DNA of 64,000 nucleotides. Origin: Vicia villosa (Eukaryota; Streptophyta; Magnoliopsida; Fabales; Fabaceae). Numbering within the stretch: position 1 is the first letter of the stretch; each line of letters begins with the position of its first letter. Positions 52,565 through 64,000 of this stretch are shown here, piece by piece. The notes beneath the pieces are model-generated. The model was not told the DNA's origin, ran no database searches, and saw only the letters and a program-made list of their open reading frames with translations. The stretch spans positions 40,432,766-40,496,765 of the forward strand of contig NC_081185.1 of NCBI RefSeq assembly GCF_029867415.1, in the 5' to 3' direction. Made by a program: the position numbers and the translations under genes.

Positions 52565-53545
52565 AAACGCCAGTCAACTGCTGGACCTTTGCCGATAACA
52601 ACCGGACTTTGAAGGAAAGGACCAATAACAATCAGACCCAATCGGAGAATGCCTGTTACCACAGGACTTTAACGGAAAAGGCTAGTAACTACTAGACTCT
52701 TGCTGGTGACAACCAGACTTTAAAGGAGAGGACCAATAACAATCAGACCTAGCCAATGGATGCCTGTAACAACAGGACTTTAAAGGAACAGACTAGTAAC
52801 AACTAGAATGGACCAAAGGATGCCTATAACAACAGGACTTTTGCTGGTAACAACCAGACTTTGAAGGATGCCCATAACCATGGGACTTTAAAGGAACAGA
52901 CTAGTAACAACTAGAACTGACCAAAGGATGCCTGTAACAACAGGACTTTTGCTGGTAACAACCAGACTTTGAAGGATGCCCATAACCATGGGACTTTAAA
53001 GGAACAGACTAGTAACGACTAGGACTGACCAAAGGATGCCTGTAACAACAGGACTTTTGCTGGTAACAACCAGACTTTGGAAGAAAGGACTAATAACAAT
53101 CAGACCTGACCGAAGGGTGCCTGTAACCACAGGACTTTTGCTGGTAACAACCAGACTTTGAAGGATGCCTGTAACAACAGGACTTTAAAGGAACAGACTA
53201 GTAACAACTAGAACTGACCAAAGGATGCCTATAACCATAGGACTTTGCTGGTAACAACCAGACTTTGAAGGATGCCTGTAACAACAGGACTTTAAAGGAA
53301 CAGACTAGTAACAACTAGAACTGACCAAAGGATGCCTATAACCATAGGACTTTGCTGGTAACAACCAGACTTTGACGGATGCCTGTAACAACAGGACATT
53401 AAAGGAACAGACTAGTAACAACTAGAACTGACCAAAGGATGCCTATAACCATAGGACTTTGCTGGTAACAACCAGACTTTGACGGATGCCTGTAACAATA
53501 GGACTTTAAAGGAACAAGATGCCAATAATCATTGGACTTGACTGA
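52565..53545. repeat. AACA-tetraloop hairpin array with many different paired stems
   Basis: Hairpins with 5-bp stems and an AACA-like loop follow one another every 20-35 bp, often separated by GGACTTT. Stems: CCTGT/ACAGG, CTAGT/ACTAG, CTGGT/ACCAG (loop AACA), CCTAT/ATAGG and CCCAT/ATGGG (loop AACC), CCAAT/ATTGG (loop AATC, near 53524). Longer modules of about 105-115 bp repeat the same series of hairpins (for example from 53160 to 53500). A collinear copy begins at 63372 and runs to the window end. Confidence 0.9.
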
Positions 53546-54579
53546 ATCCCACAGGCCAAAAGGCGGGGTGTAACTCTTCAAGAGTAGCAATCATTCGAAT
53601 TGCCACACACAAAGTGTGGGTTATCCAAACGATTGAGCTCTGCAAACGGGAAATAACCAAAGAAGGTAATGATCTTGACGGAAAAAGACATCGTATCCAA
53701 TCCACTCTAGAGAGAGAATGTGAGACTTCTTCTGGGAATATATTACCTTGTGCTTTTGGAGCACATACAAACTTGGCTTATGCATTGATGCATGTTTGAT
53801 TTTTCCATGGCGTAATGCTCCATATTCATGAAAATGCTACGCATTTTTGTAGATGCGATGTGAATGCAATGAAACTATATGCAAAGCGCCAAATAAAGGC
53901 GTTGGTGTGATAGAGAGCAAAATAATTGGGGTCCCTTCAGGGAATATTCCATTATTTTTTCAATCGAATATCATCTTTGACCTCGGGCGAGATAAACACC
54001 AGGGAGAATTCCCTTAGAGTTGAAAACTCTGTGGGGATGCCAATCTTTCAAGATACCCCTTCTGGTTATTGACTTGCGAAGCAAAGGGTAACTTCTGACT
54101 TGTCACCTTGTGCCATTGCTTGGAGAATTTTTCAACTTGGGGCGATTCCCTCTTTCCACCATGGTGGGGATTAGAAATACAGATAAGGAACCACGGTTTG
54201 GAGAAGCGGAACAACTCCTAGGAGAAATAAACTCCTATGCTCGGGGAATGGAACAAACTCTCAGGAGAAATAAACTCCTATACTCGGGGGGAGATTTTCA
54301 GGGAGAAACAAACTCCTATGCTTGGGGAGAGAGTAACTTGTTGGGGAAGAGCATTATGATACTTCTCCATTATGTGATGGTCAACTGCACTTTACACGTG
54401 AATGACAGTTCTTCAATACAAACCGAAAGATCATGCCCCAGGCTTCCTGACCTACGAAGATGTTTGCCTCGAAAGGATCCTTACACCATGCTTACTTGAG
54501 GTAATTCTTCCCCAGCATATTCAATTATTTGAGATATTCTTTCCCATGATCCACGGATCCTCGAAGAGATTTTTTTTTT

Positions 54580-55130
54580 TTGAATCTCGACGTAACTGTC
54601 CCAGATTGAGTGAGCTTGAGAGATTCCTCGACGTCACTACCTCAGATTGATTGAAATCAAGAGAGATTCCTCGACTTGATTAACCCTGATTGGTCGAATT
54701 TGAGATGTCAAACCTTGATTTGCTTGCCCCAGATGGGCTGAACTCACGAGAGAGATTCCTCGTCGTGACTACTTCTGATTATGTACATCTTATCAGAATC
54801 CTCAAGTTTACTTCCCCTGAAGTCAACCAAACTATGGAAGCAACTTTATCATATTCAATGGAGTCTTCAAACTCTTCCCCTCAAGGATACTTAATCAAAA
54901 TGCATCTACTCAACAGAGTATAAGGACTTCTCCCCTCAGGGTAATCGATCAAAGAGAGTATCAACTGATTTGCTCAATGGAGCATTCAACCCTTTTTACC
55001 CTCAGGGTAACCAATCAAAGGAACATCAATTGTTCATGCTCAACAGAGTCTTCAAGCCACGTGCCCCTTGATAATCAATCAACGAGGGCCACAAACTGCA
55101 CATGCTCATGGGAGTATTCAGATATCTTGC
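54580..55130. repeat. Two short degenerate arrays in the Ogre-derivative internal region
   Basis: GAGAGATTCCTCG plus a CTCAGATTG/CTGATTG word recurs about every 60 bp to 54770. From about 54830 units have CCCCTCAGGGTAATC followed by small stems TACTC-AACA-GAGTA (about 54908-54921) and TGCTC-AATG-GAGCA (about 54972-54985), another paired stem change. Confidence 0.6.
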
Positions 55131-58100
55131 TTTGATAATGATTTCTTTTTACTCTATGAAGTTCTCAAGTCTCTTTTACTTTGACGTGATCAAGATCTTC
55201 ATGGATTCTCATCATACAAACTTCCTTGATGTTTAAGCAAATGTTTTGTATGCAAAAGAATGTTAATTATAAGAATGATAATTCTAATGCAAAGCCTATG
55301 CTAGTCTTGAAGTTTAAAAACTTTTTAATGTGATGAGGTGGCCACCTCTTGTGAATGAAATGTAAAGCGGGCATACAATACCAACATAGATATGTGTTAC
55401 GCTTCATTGAGAGTCAGTTAAACGTTATCTCATCGGAGTGCGCTTTTGAAATAAACCCTACTTCAATTAGGACTTTTAAGGGTTGTAACTTGGCCTGGTT
55501 CATGGTTTTCAGAAAACAAAGGATTTTTAGGCTCAAAATTATTTGGTGCCCACCCCCTTCGTGATGTTCTCCAGTCCTAAGTTCAATTAACTCAACATGA
55601 GTGCTCATCCCTCACAAGGAATTTTGAAACGGTTGAGGAATCAATGAGGTTTTTCAGACATGGCAGTCGCTCACCTTTTATTCTTCTGATTCATTATCAC
55701 ACGACTCTGTTCTTGCTTTATTTTCACCATCATTTTTCTTTTTATCGCTATATTCTTTTCTTTCATCATTTCTTCTTCTTTTTTTTTTTGCTCTTTTTTT
55801 TTTGAACAAGTCGTGTGACCTCGCGTTGGTTTTGATTCGTTGGAAGTGATTGCGACTGCCTCATTCCATGATTGATGAAGGATTACCATTGTGGTATCTT
55901 CATCCTTTGTCCTCCTTGTAGGTGAAGGATAACCATCACGGTTTTGACTTTCCTCAACCTTTTGAAGGATAACCATTGTTGTATCCTTAGATGCATATCA
56001 TTTGTGAGTTTTGAACACTTGATCAAGTTAAATGAACACTACCCTACCCCAGGGTTAAAATTAAGGGTTTTTTTTTCAGAAAAGAAACTCCTACTTCAAG
56101 GCTCAAAGGGGTTAACGAGGGTCTATCTCCCTTATATCTCCAGTGTTTGGGGATTTGAAACAATGCCTGTACATCCTCAGTAGGGTTTTATTCAAAAACA
56201 CACAATTAGGGATTTTGCATTTTTTCATCATTCTCCCTCCGCTCTTTGCCTAAGCAAGATATTAGTAAAAGTTGGTATCGTAATGCAAAAACTTTTTTTT
56301 TAGTGAAAACAAATGGATTACTTCAAGACAAACATAAACAATGTATTATGGTTTTCATTCAGAAATTAACAATTTTTACATGCTAGCCATGCTTAAACAA
56401 ACAACAAAATGTTAGGAATGAGAATGCAATAAAGAACTAAATGAATGCCATTGTTGAGGAGACTTGACTCCGTCTGGATTTATTGCTCTTGAACGCTTTT
56501 TGTAGCTTTGATACCCCATTGAGACTTCAATATAAGCATAGACCTCTTGCAGTGAATGTGGTTGTTCTGAAATCAGTGAAGACCTGAACTTTGCCCTTGA
56601 ATGTCTTACCACCTTCAGTTGAATGGCTAGGTGCCCCAGCATGGTAGCCACTTAGCATTATCATATGTTCCTTCCACACACTTTAGATTTCTTCCCAAAA
56701 GAATATTCCAACAAAGGCGTACAAGAGTGGTGCATTTTTGCCTTACTTTAGGGATTCGAGCAATGCAAATGATGCAATACTCAAGATAAGAATACGTCTT
56801 GCTTATCCCTCGGCCGGGAGCCCCAAATATAGATGCTAGAACAGTAACCACCATCATAAATGGAAGAACCTAGTATGATCATCAAACTCAGGAGAGCTAT
56901 ATGTGGTAAGGAAGATCCACAACTCAAATCTCCAACAAGCAAGGAAGCAACTTGGACACAAGGCACTAAAATTACATCGGTTCATTTCCCATATTATTTC
57001 TATCTTTGTTGACAAAAAAAGGCTTCTGAGAAGAAAATTCCGGGAAGAGATGACACATGATATGAAGCAACAGCTTGAGAATGAGAAATGCCTATGCAAA
57101 ACACTCTTGATTACCACATGGCAAAAGATTCTGACGAAGTTGCACAAGAATTTGTAATGCTTTAGGGATTCGAGCAATGCGAATGGTGCAGTACTCAAGA
57201 CCAAAACACGTCTTGCTTATCCCTCAGTCGGGAGCCCCAAGCAACTTCCACATATGTACAAGAGATGAATACCACTTTTTCTTGCATGTCCAAACTATTC
57301 AGAGAGAAAATAAATGACCTTTGCAGCTTTTGACATCAAGAACTAGGCACAATCCAACAATGTCTAAATCAACGGAGTCACAATCCTTTATGGCTTTCAA
57401 CCTTGTCTTCAAGAGGCGGGATCTTTTTGTTATTTCAATGATCGGAAACTTGAAGACTTCAATTCCCACATTATTCTCATGACACCAAGTCTCCTTAATA
57501 GGAACAGGAATCTCAACAATATTTCATACATTCTGATTCACAAGACCTCCCATCAGGGTGAGATTAAAATCTGCATTTGGCCTCTGAAGAACCTGTCTCA
57601 ATTCTTCTTTTCTAAGAGAAAAAGCTTGAATAGCCTCCGTATATTGATTCACATTAGTCCCCATTTATGTTCCCATCTCATTCAAAACCTCACAGAGTTA
57701 TTCCAATACCAACTTTCGAGCACATAGCGGTGAGAAGTCAAATTTTGTTATTGAAGTCAGAATTTGAATGGAAAGGGCCCCCATGGACTTCTGAGAGAAC
57801 TATGAAATGCATGATAGTATGAATGCATGTTTCATTTATGGAGAATCCTAAAGTCTTTTCACACACTTTTATTTCTCTTTTATTCTCTTTTTTTTTGCAT
57901 ATAGTATCTTTTATTTTTTCTTTTCCATCTTTTCTGTTTTTCTACTTTTTTTGTTTCCTCTTTCTTTTTGGAAATAGACTTTAGAATCCCCCATAAATGA
58001 AGTGGATAAAGCGATGATATTATGCAATGCAAAATCATGGGATCAAGGTCCATATAATCTTAGTAACCACTATACAATCCTCCGAATAACTGATGTAGGT

Positions 58101-58688
58101 CAGCTGTAACAGGATCAAAGGTCCGACACCTTTTTGAATACCAGGAGAACCAATAGTCACCAACAGAACTGAATAGTCACCAACGGTACCTGTCATGTAT
58201 ATCCCTCCCCACTCACGGGTGAATCTAGGCCAAGGTAGGTCAAAGTGGCAACCAGCGTTATCAGTCCTCCTGAGGTACCACCATCGTTGCATCTACATGC
58301 CAACAATGATACCCCATTTGGACCTCGACTGGGCGTGGGTCTCATGATCGCACTAGACAAGACCTGACATCTCATCGGCGTCATGACTATCCACTCTATC
58401 CTAGGTATCCTATGTGTCAACTCTGGCCTGGGTATTGGGCCTTTTACCTCATAGAACATCCCACCCAACCTGCAAACAGAGAAAATATGTGGCCCCCACG
58501 GGGACCCATAATATAGTCCAGATGCATGCGGAAAGTAAACATGATAAGCAGGCAGGAAATAAACATGATATGAAAACATATATATACAGGATGTAAACAT
58601 ATATACAGATAAATAAACACCCAATAAAAGAAACAAACAAAGGCTAGGATCGACTCGCTAAGAATGGACCAGCACAGGTCTAACAACA

Positions 58689-58706
58689 TCCCCAGCAGAG
58701 TCGCCA
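58689..58706 (-). other. Primer binding site of the Ogre derivative (tRNA-Arg type)
   Basis: The minus strand reads TGGCGACTCTGCTGGGGA two bases after the LTR end at 58709. It fixes the orientation of the whole 41426-64000 structure as minus. Confidence 0.88.
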
Positions 58707-58708
58707 GC

Positions 58709-61700
58709 TGTCGCTACCGCGAAAAATGGAATCAGAGTCGCCACTAATATATTCATCCCATCGCGGGAAAGGAATACTAGGAAACCTAACTCAGAATAAG
58801 AACAAGGTCTTTCGACCAGAGAACAGGGCACGGGAGTCGGTTACGCAAGGGGAAGGTGTTAGCACCCCTCACGCCCATCGTACTCGATGGTATCCACCTA
58901 TGTTTATTTCTATCTAAAGGGTGTCTAATTTCTAAAACCTAAATGCGAATGAATGCAAAAGAAATACGGGGAAAATAAGGATTATTTACAAGTGTGCTCG
59001 CTTAGGCCCCGCGACCCAATGCCTACGTATCCCTTACAAGGAATCAGAGCGACCGTAGTTCGGCTCCATAGTTTCCATTTGTTTTGTGTTTTTTAGTTGA
59101 ACAGAGGTTAAGGTCACAATCCACGATGCTCGACCTTTGGAGACTTATACGCCTACTTTTGGAAAGGACTTAACTTGTTCTTAGGTGCCTAACAAGGCAA
59201 AAGAAAATGAACTTGGGTTTGTGTCTTTTATTGTAATTCCATGATGACAAAACCCACTACAAGGCTTCGCATCACTTCCTTACTTTGTTTTTAAATCTGA
59301 CCATTTATTAAGTATTTTGAATGTTTTTGGTTGGGTGTTTTTTAAGGGAATTTATTTGTGACTTAGATCATACCAAAAAAAGAGTTTTTTTGAATATTTA
59401 GAGAATGCACATCGAGGTCTACACCACAATCGTTACTCTAAATAGCGGTTAAGAAATACAGAGTTTTTTTTGAATATTTAGAGAATGCACATCGAGGCCT
59501 ACGCCACAATCGTTTCTCTAAATAGTGGTTAAGAAATACACCGAGGCCTACGCCTCAATCATTTCTCTTCCGCTAAGTAGGAAAGAACATACATCGGGGC
59601 CTACGCCCCAATCATTTCTTTCCTACTACGAAAAGAAGAAAAAAAATAACGGTATGATCCTTATCAGTGTTTATTAAGTTTTTTAATGTTGAAAAAGAAA
59701 AGAAATGAACAAGGGGAACTAACCTATTTTCTAATCTAATCGTTATTCTAATCTACAAGGGAAATCTAAATCTAAAGGTGAACATGGTAATGAGGTAAAT
59801 TCTAAGAGGAGCATACAAGTGATATCGACAAAATAGGCCAAAAATGTGGCCCAAAATCTAAGTAAGAAAATCACACAACAATTATACGGAAATAACATGG
59901 AAATGGTACAAAAGAAATAAAAGAAGCAATTCAAAAATTAACCTAAAATATACTACTATTTTTATGAATTTTCAATGTCAACAATCATCTAAAATTCTAA
60001 CAAAATCTTATGGTTTTTTTTATGTCAATTTTATTATCTAAAAAAAAAAAGAACAAGACTATGTCAAGAAACCTAAATCTAACATGAAAGGATGGGCTCA
60101 GGGGGTGTACAAGCAAATTCGGTTTGCTGAGCCCAAGATTATTTTTGTTGTTCATTATTTTCAGCAAAAATGAAGAGTATGTGGGCTTATGGTGGGTGTG
60201 AGTTGCAATTCGATAGAACCCAAAGGATATTGATCCAATACTCAGATTATTCTCAGATCTTTTTTTATTCAATTAACACCAATTTATCCTAATCAAATAT
60301 CATTAATTCTCATTAATCTCAGTTAATATCAGTTAATTGCAATTAATCTCCTTAAGTTAATAAAAATAATTAAAAAATAGCAAAAGGGAATTAGGTTACC
60401 AATTTGTGACCATTGGGCTTTCACGTGGCTCTCTCCCTCTTCCTCACTCGCGAACAAACGGCGGAGGACTACCGCCTTCGTCTTATCTCCGATCAAATCG
60501 CAGCGGCTTCTTCGATCTCAACTCTTTCATTCGCCGGAATTCGACCACAACACCGCTTCCCTCATCTCAGATTCGGTTCTCATTTCTCTCGTCTACTCGC
60601 CGCTTCAACAACAAGACTCAACTCAAATCGGAGAAGAGACAGAGGCTTAACTACCGGAGCAATCCCGGTGATTCTTCAACCTGGATGGATCCGAAGACAA
60701 GGCTGGTTATTCAGGTATGCGCTCTTTACTTTGAACTACGCCCATTCTTCGTCGGCGATCTTCTTCTTCTTTCGAGTTCACGTTTATACTTTGTGTGATT
60801 TCTGAATCCGTTGTTGTGTGATCGATGCAAGTTGCCGTGTGTTCTTGGTGATGAAGGACAAATGAACGAAACTGAAGTAACAATGATGATGCTGCGAGGA
60901 AGATGAAGATTATTGAAGATTGTTTATTCAAAGATGACGAAGGATGATGGATGTTGGTTGAAGATTGAAGAGTCGAAGGTGATGGAGAAGATGAATGGAG
61001 GTGGATGGTTGAGGAAAGGATGAAGATGATTTTCTATGGTGTGAAGTGTGTCGACGGATAATGGTGGGAATGGCGTGAGAAGATGAATGAATGGAAGAGT
61101 TATGGCCGAGAAGCTGAATGATGATGATGAGTCCAGTTATATAGGTGAGTTAAAGTTTGTTATTTTCTCAATCTTCTCTTTTCATTTTCTGTTTTGGTGG
61201 TTAAGATATGTAGTAGAAGTTTGTTAGGTTAGTTATAGTTGGTTTGTAACTGTTTCTGTAGTTATGAAAGTTGGTTAGAGATTTGTTAACTGTTAGTTAG
61301 GAAATTGGTTAGAGACACTAGGTTGTTGTAGGATTGGTTGGCAGTTAGTGAAACTGGCTGAATGTTAGAGATGGTTTAAGAGGTAGAACATTCTGTTAAA
61401 AACTATCTGCCGAGCTGGAAATTAGTTAGAGATTAATGAGGAATCACCCAATTTTGAATTGCCAACACTGAATTAGATGGCTTGATAATTGAATGCTGAA
61501 TAAATTATTGTTTGACAGCAGCAATGTCTAATGAACCTACAGGGCCAGCACTAGCTTCTTTTCAAATTCCTTTTTTTGTTATCATTGCATGGCTCTGGTT
61601 TTACCAACTTAGAACTGGCGGAATTTGCAGCACCAACAGTACCTGCCAGCCTTGGCAAGCTAACAAATCAAATCTGTCTAGCCAGTACTGCCTGAATTTA

Positions 61701-63158
61701 GAATATGAACTGGATATGCTTGAAATGTCCTCATGGGCCTGTATTTGAATGGTTTTAGGGTGCAGCAAGTGATTGAAATGGAGTTGAAGTGGAATCCTTC
61801 GAATACTTCAATGAATTTCCCCTTCTTTCTCGAGATTCAAATATGTCTTTACTTTCTTCAAAGTGTTGGTACTTGTAATGACTTGCAAAAACAGTTCGAA
61901 TAGGCTAATGCTTGCTGAATTATGTAGGGTTTAATTCCTGGATTTTGTATTGGAACTTGGAACTGATTTGTGTAGGCTGTCTTTTTCTTTGATCCTGCAG
62001 GCTATGGTGTGAATGCTGTCATGATGATACCTCTTGATATGGCTTGGCAATGTTTGAAGAAGGAGTGGCAAAGGCCCGTTTGACTTTAGTTAAATATTAG
62101 AGATTAGGACAGGTTCATGTTGAATGCAGGTGATTGGATTGGAGTTAAAGCCTGGGCTCATGATGAAGATGTAGTGGATTAGAATGTCAAAATGTATTTT
62201 TGTGTAATTTTTCAATGTGATGCCCATGTGATGTAATGGTGTATTTGATATAGAATAACTTTGTAAAATAGAAGGTTGGTATGGTTATGGTTATGATGGT
62301 AAGGTGCAAAATTGGTATTTATCTTGACTTGAAGTAAATTTGAAATCAGTTTCTTCTTACTGGTGTTGGATTTTTGTATGGACTTTTGGTTTTTTGTAAT
62401 GGATATTTGAATGAGTGTAATATGAATTATGTAATAGGAATATGGATTTTTGAACGAATGGTTGAATGAATTCTAATAGAATTGCACCAATGCATAACAA
62501 GTCTTTTGACGAATAATCATGCACGCCTTAGTCTTGTAACGAGAATACCAAGCACTTCCGATTACTCTCTTTTTTATTTATTTACACAAATCCACTTCAA
62601 GTTTTAATGAATAAATTCAAGTCCACTTAATAAACCTTCACTTCTAAATTTCAACGTCAAGTCTTGAATCGTTAATTCTCGAAATATCAATTAACCCACA
62701 ATGGAAGTACTAAGTACATGATGCGAGCCAAAAGTTGTGTTGATCAAGATAAATGAACAAATCAACCTCTCCTATCATTGCCCTTGTGTTTCAACCCACC
62801 ACAACAGTAATGCCTTGAGGAATTCTTGGAGAAGATAATAATTGAAGCGCATAAGAACATATCAACATGAAATCCGATGAATCTCGGTTGAATTAACGAT
62901 TGCAGACACCACATATAAAACCCATATTCCTCTTGCCCTTGGTGAATCTTCATAGAGGAAAACCTTGTATCTTTAGGAGAAAGAAGCCCACAATGAACGA
63001 CCATATAAAACCCTAGCTTCCAAGATCCTTGATCCAATGCAGAGTTATTGATTAATGATGTATGATGTTATGTTAATGCCCTAATAGAGAGATGCACATG
63101 AAATGAGAAGTCTAATCCAGTTAGGAATAAATATGTGGGCAAATTTTGGGGTGCAACA
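58709..63158 (-). mobile_element. LTR of the Ogre derivative (right LTR, intact, 4,450 bp)
   Basis: The LTR has a PBS on its 3' side (58689-58706) and a PPT on its 5' side (63159-63173), so it acts both as the 5' LTR of the element to its left and as the 3' LTR of a further copy to its right. This is the signature of a tandem array with shared LTRs. It holds the unoccupied target site of the Athila-like element near 59490. It carries the antisense gene-like stretch at 60406-60805. Confidence 0.92.
60406..60805 (+). other. Gene-like GC-rich stretch with splice donor, antisense inside the LTR (right copy)
   Basis: This is the counterpart of 49599-49998: the same two overlapping 130-residue frames, CAG/GTATGC at 60712-60719, and a downstream AG/GTGAGT near 61143-61150. 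Only a few substitutions separate the copies, which reflects the youth of the LTR pair rather than selection. Confidence 0.35.
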
Positions 63159-64000
63159 GCTGCCCCTATTCAATCTGCTTGGACCTGAATGTACGAACGA
63201 TACAAGTTCTGGACATTTGAGGTGTAAGTGGATTGAATACTAAAGAACCCAAAAGTTTGCACTCAGGAGTAACAACTCTGAGGTGATATTTGTAATTTTG
63301 ATTTTGGAAGAGGAAACCAGTTTCCACTGATTCCAAGCAAGGGATACTATTGAATGCTTGATATAAACAAGAAACGCCAGTCAACTGCTGGACCTTTGCC
63401 GATAACAACCGGACTTTGAAGGAAAGGACCAATAACAATCAGACCCAATCGGAGAATGCCTGTTACCACAGGACTTTAACGGAAAAGGCTAGTAACTACT
63501 AGACTCTTGCTGGTGACAACCAGACTTTAAAGGAGAGGACCAATAACAATCAGACCTAGCCAATGGATGCCTGTAACAACAGGACTTTAAAGGAACAGAC
63601 TAGTAACAACTAGAATGGACCAAAGGATGCCTATAACAACAGGACTTTTGCTGGTAACAACCAGACTTTGAAGGATGCCCATAACCATGGGACTTTAAAG
63701 GAACAGACTAGTAACAACTAGAACTGACCAAAGGATGCCTGTAACAACAGGACTTTTGCTGGTAACAACCAGACTTTGAAGGATGCCCATAACCATGGGA
63801 CTTTAAAGGAACAGACTAGTAACGACTAGGACTGACCAAAGGATGCCTGTAACAACAGGACTTTTGCTGGTAACAACCAGACTTTGGAAGAAAGGACTAA
63901 TAACAATCAGACCTGACCGAAGGGTGCCTGTAACCACAGGACTTTTGCTGGTAACAACCAGACTTTGAAGGATGCCTGTAACAACAGGACTTTAAAGGAA
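63159..64000 (-). mobile_element. 3' internal region of the next tandem copy (runs out of the window)
   Basis: It is collinear with 52352-53193 at a constant offset of 10,807 bp with no indel, including the PPT (63159-63173) and the AACA-loop array (from 63372). The rest of this copy lies to the right of the window. Confidence 0.92.

Larger units (their letters stand above)
52352..58708 (-). mobile_element. Internal region of the Ogre derivative (6.36 kb, non-coding)
   Basis: The region is bounded by the PPT (52352-52366) and the PBS (58689-58706). No gag, protease, RT or integrase motif was found in any frame, so the element is a large non-autonomous derivative (LARD-like). From the PPT side it holds the AACA-loop array, 53560-54050 plain sequence, CTCCTATGCTCGGGG repeats (54190-54330), GAGAGATTCCTCG repeats (54580-54770), TACTC/GAGTA repeats (54830-55130), T-rich sequence (55690-55810), then the leader (56650-58688) homologous to 667-2714. 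The T-rich 57860-57990 is the A/G-rich tract of the leader in reverse. Confidence 0.85.

Noticed and set aside
58414..58690. Frames in the Ogre-derivative leader as the ORF1 known from some Ogre elements
   Set aside because: Short, T-rich and Phe/Cys/Tyr-rich translations that differ between copies; I could not recognise an ORF1 protein.
63001..63020. Plus-strand CATATAAAACCCTAGC as a host gene promoter with telo-box
   Set aside because: It is inside an LTR, is repeated at 52193-52208, and no gene follows on that strand.

Overview
The window is repeat DNA from a large plant genome, with no host gene that I can support. Elements, motifs and layout (Ogre/Tat-type Ty3/gypsy elements with LTRs of 3.5-7.8 kb, a Sirevirus-type Ty1/copia element of the Maximus kind, an Athila-like gag-protease element, a LINE scrap) point to a legume of the pea/vetch tribe Fabeae. 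That assignment rests on family resemblance, not on a search.

Layout. 1-2718: end of a plus-strand Ogre-derived LTR, its primer binding site (PBS) and non-coding leader. 2719-8366: a minus-strand Ogre-type 3' LTR and the repeat-filled 3' region behind it, cut by a 100-N gap (8367-8466). 8467-20058: 3' half of a plus-strand Ogre: integrase end, structured 3' UTR, 76-bp tandem array, polypurine tract (PPT) and a very long LTR with a TATA box. 20191-20660: 5'-truncated LINE with a 14-bp target-site duplication (TSD). 20675-24127 and 33091-35016: a plus-oriented, non-coding, array-rich Ogre-type block, split by a complete Sirevirus (24128-33090, TSD GTTAC) that keeps gag, protease, integrase and an env-like frame but has lost reverse transcriptase/RNase H. 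35017-41425: minus-strand Ogre-type LTR and its 3' region. 41426-64000: a minus-strand Ogre derivative with 4.4-kb LTRs and no coding sequence, present as the start of a tandem array of period 10,807 bp. Its left LTR was split by a gag-protease-only Athila-like element (42217-48700, TSD GAGGC); the intact site survives in the right LTR.

How it works together: these are nested insertions. Products visible here are retrotransposon Gag, protease, integrase and an env-like protein; no reverse transcriptase is encoded in the window, so the young non-autonomous elements must have been mobilised by enzymes from elsewhere.

The most unusual signal is structural. Most of the non-coding Ogre-type blocks, and the LTR of the Athila-like element, carry tandem arrays of short hairpins. 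Their loops are conserved while their stems change on both arms together and stay complementary. Examples are the three GAAA/GCAA-capped hairpins after the integrase stop (9651-9815), the AACA-loop array (52565-53545), the GGGGACTAAC-loop array (6660-7600) and the three nested 10-bp-stem units in the Athila-like LTR (43159-43368). Tandem arrays in Tat/Ogre 3' regions are known; stem covariation of this kind is, as far as I know, not described.
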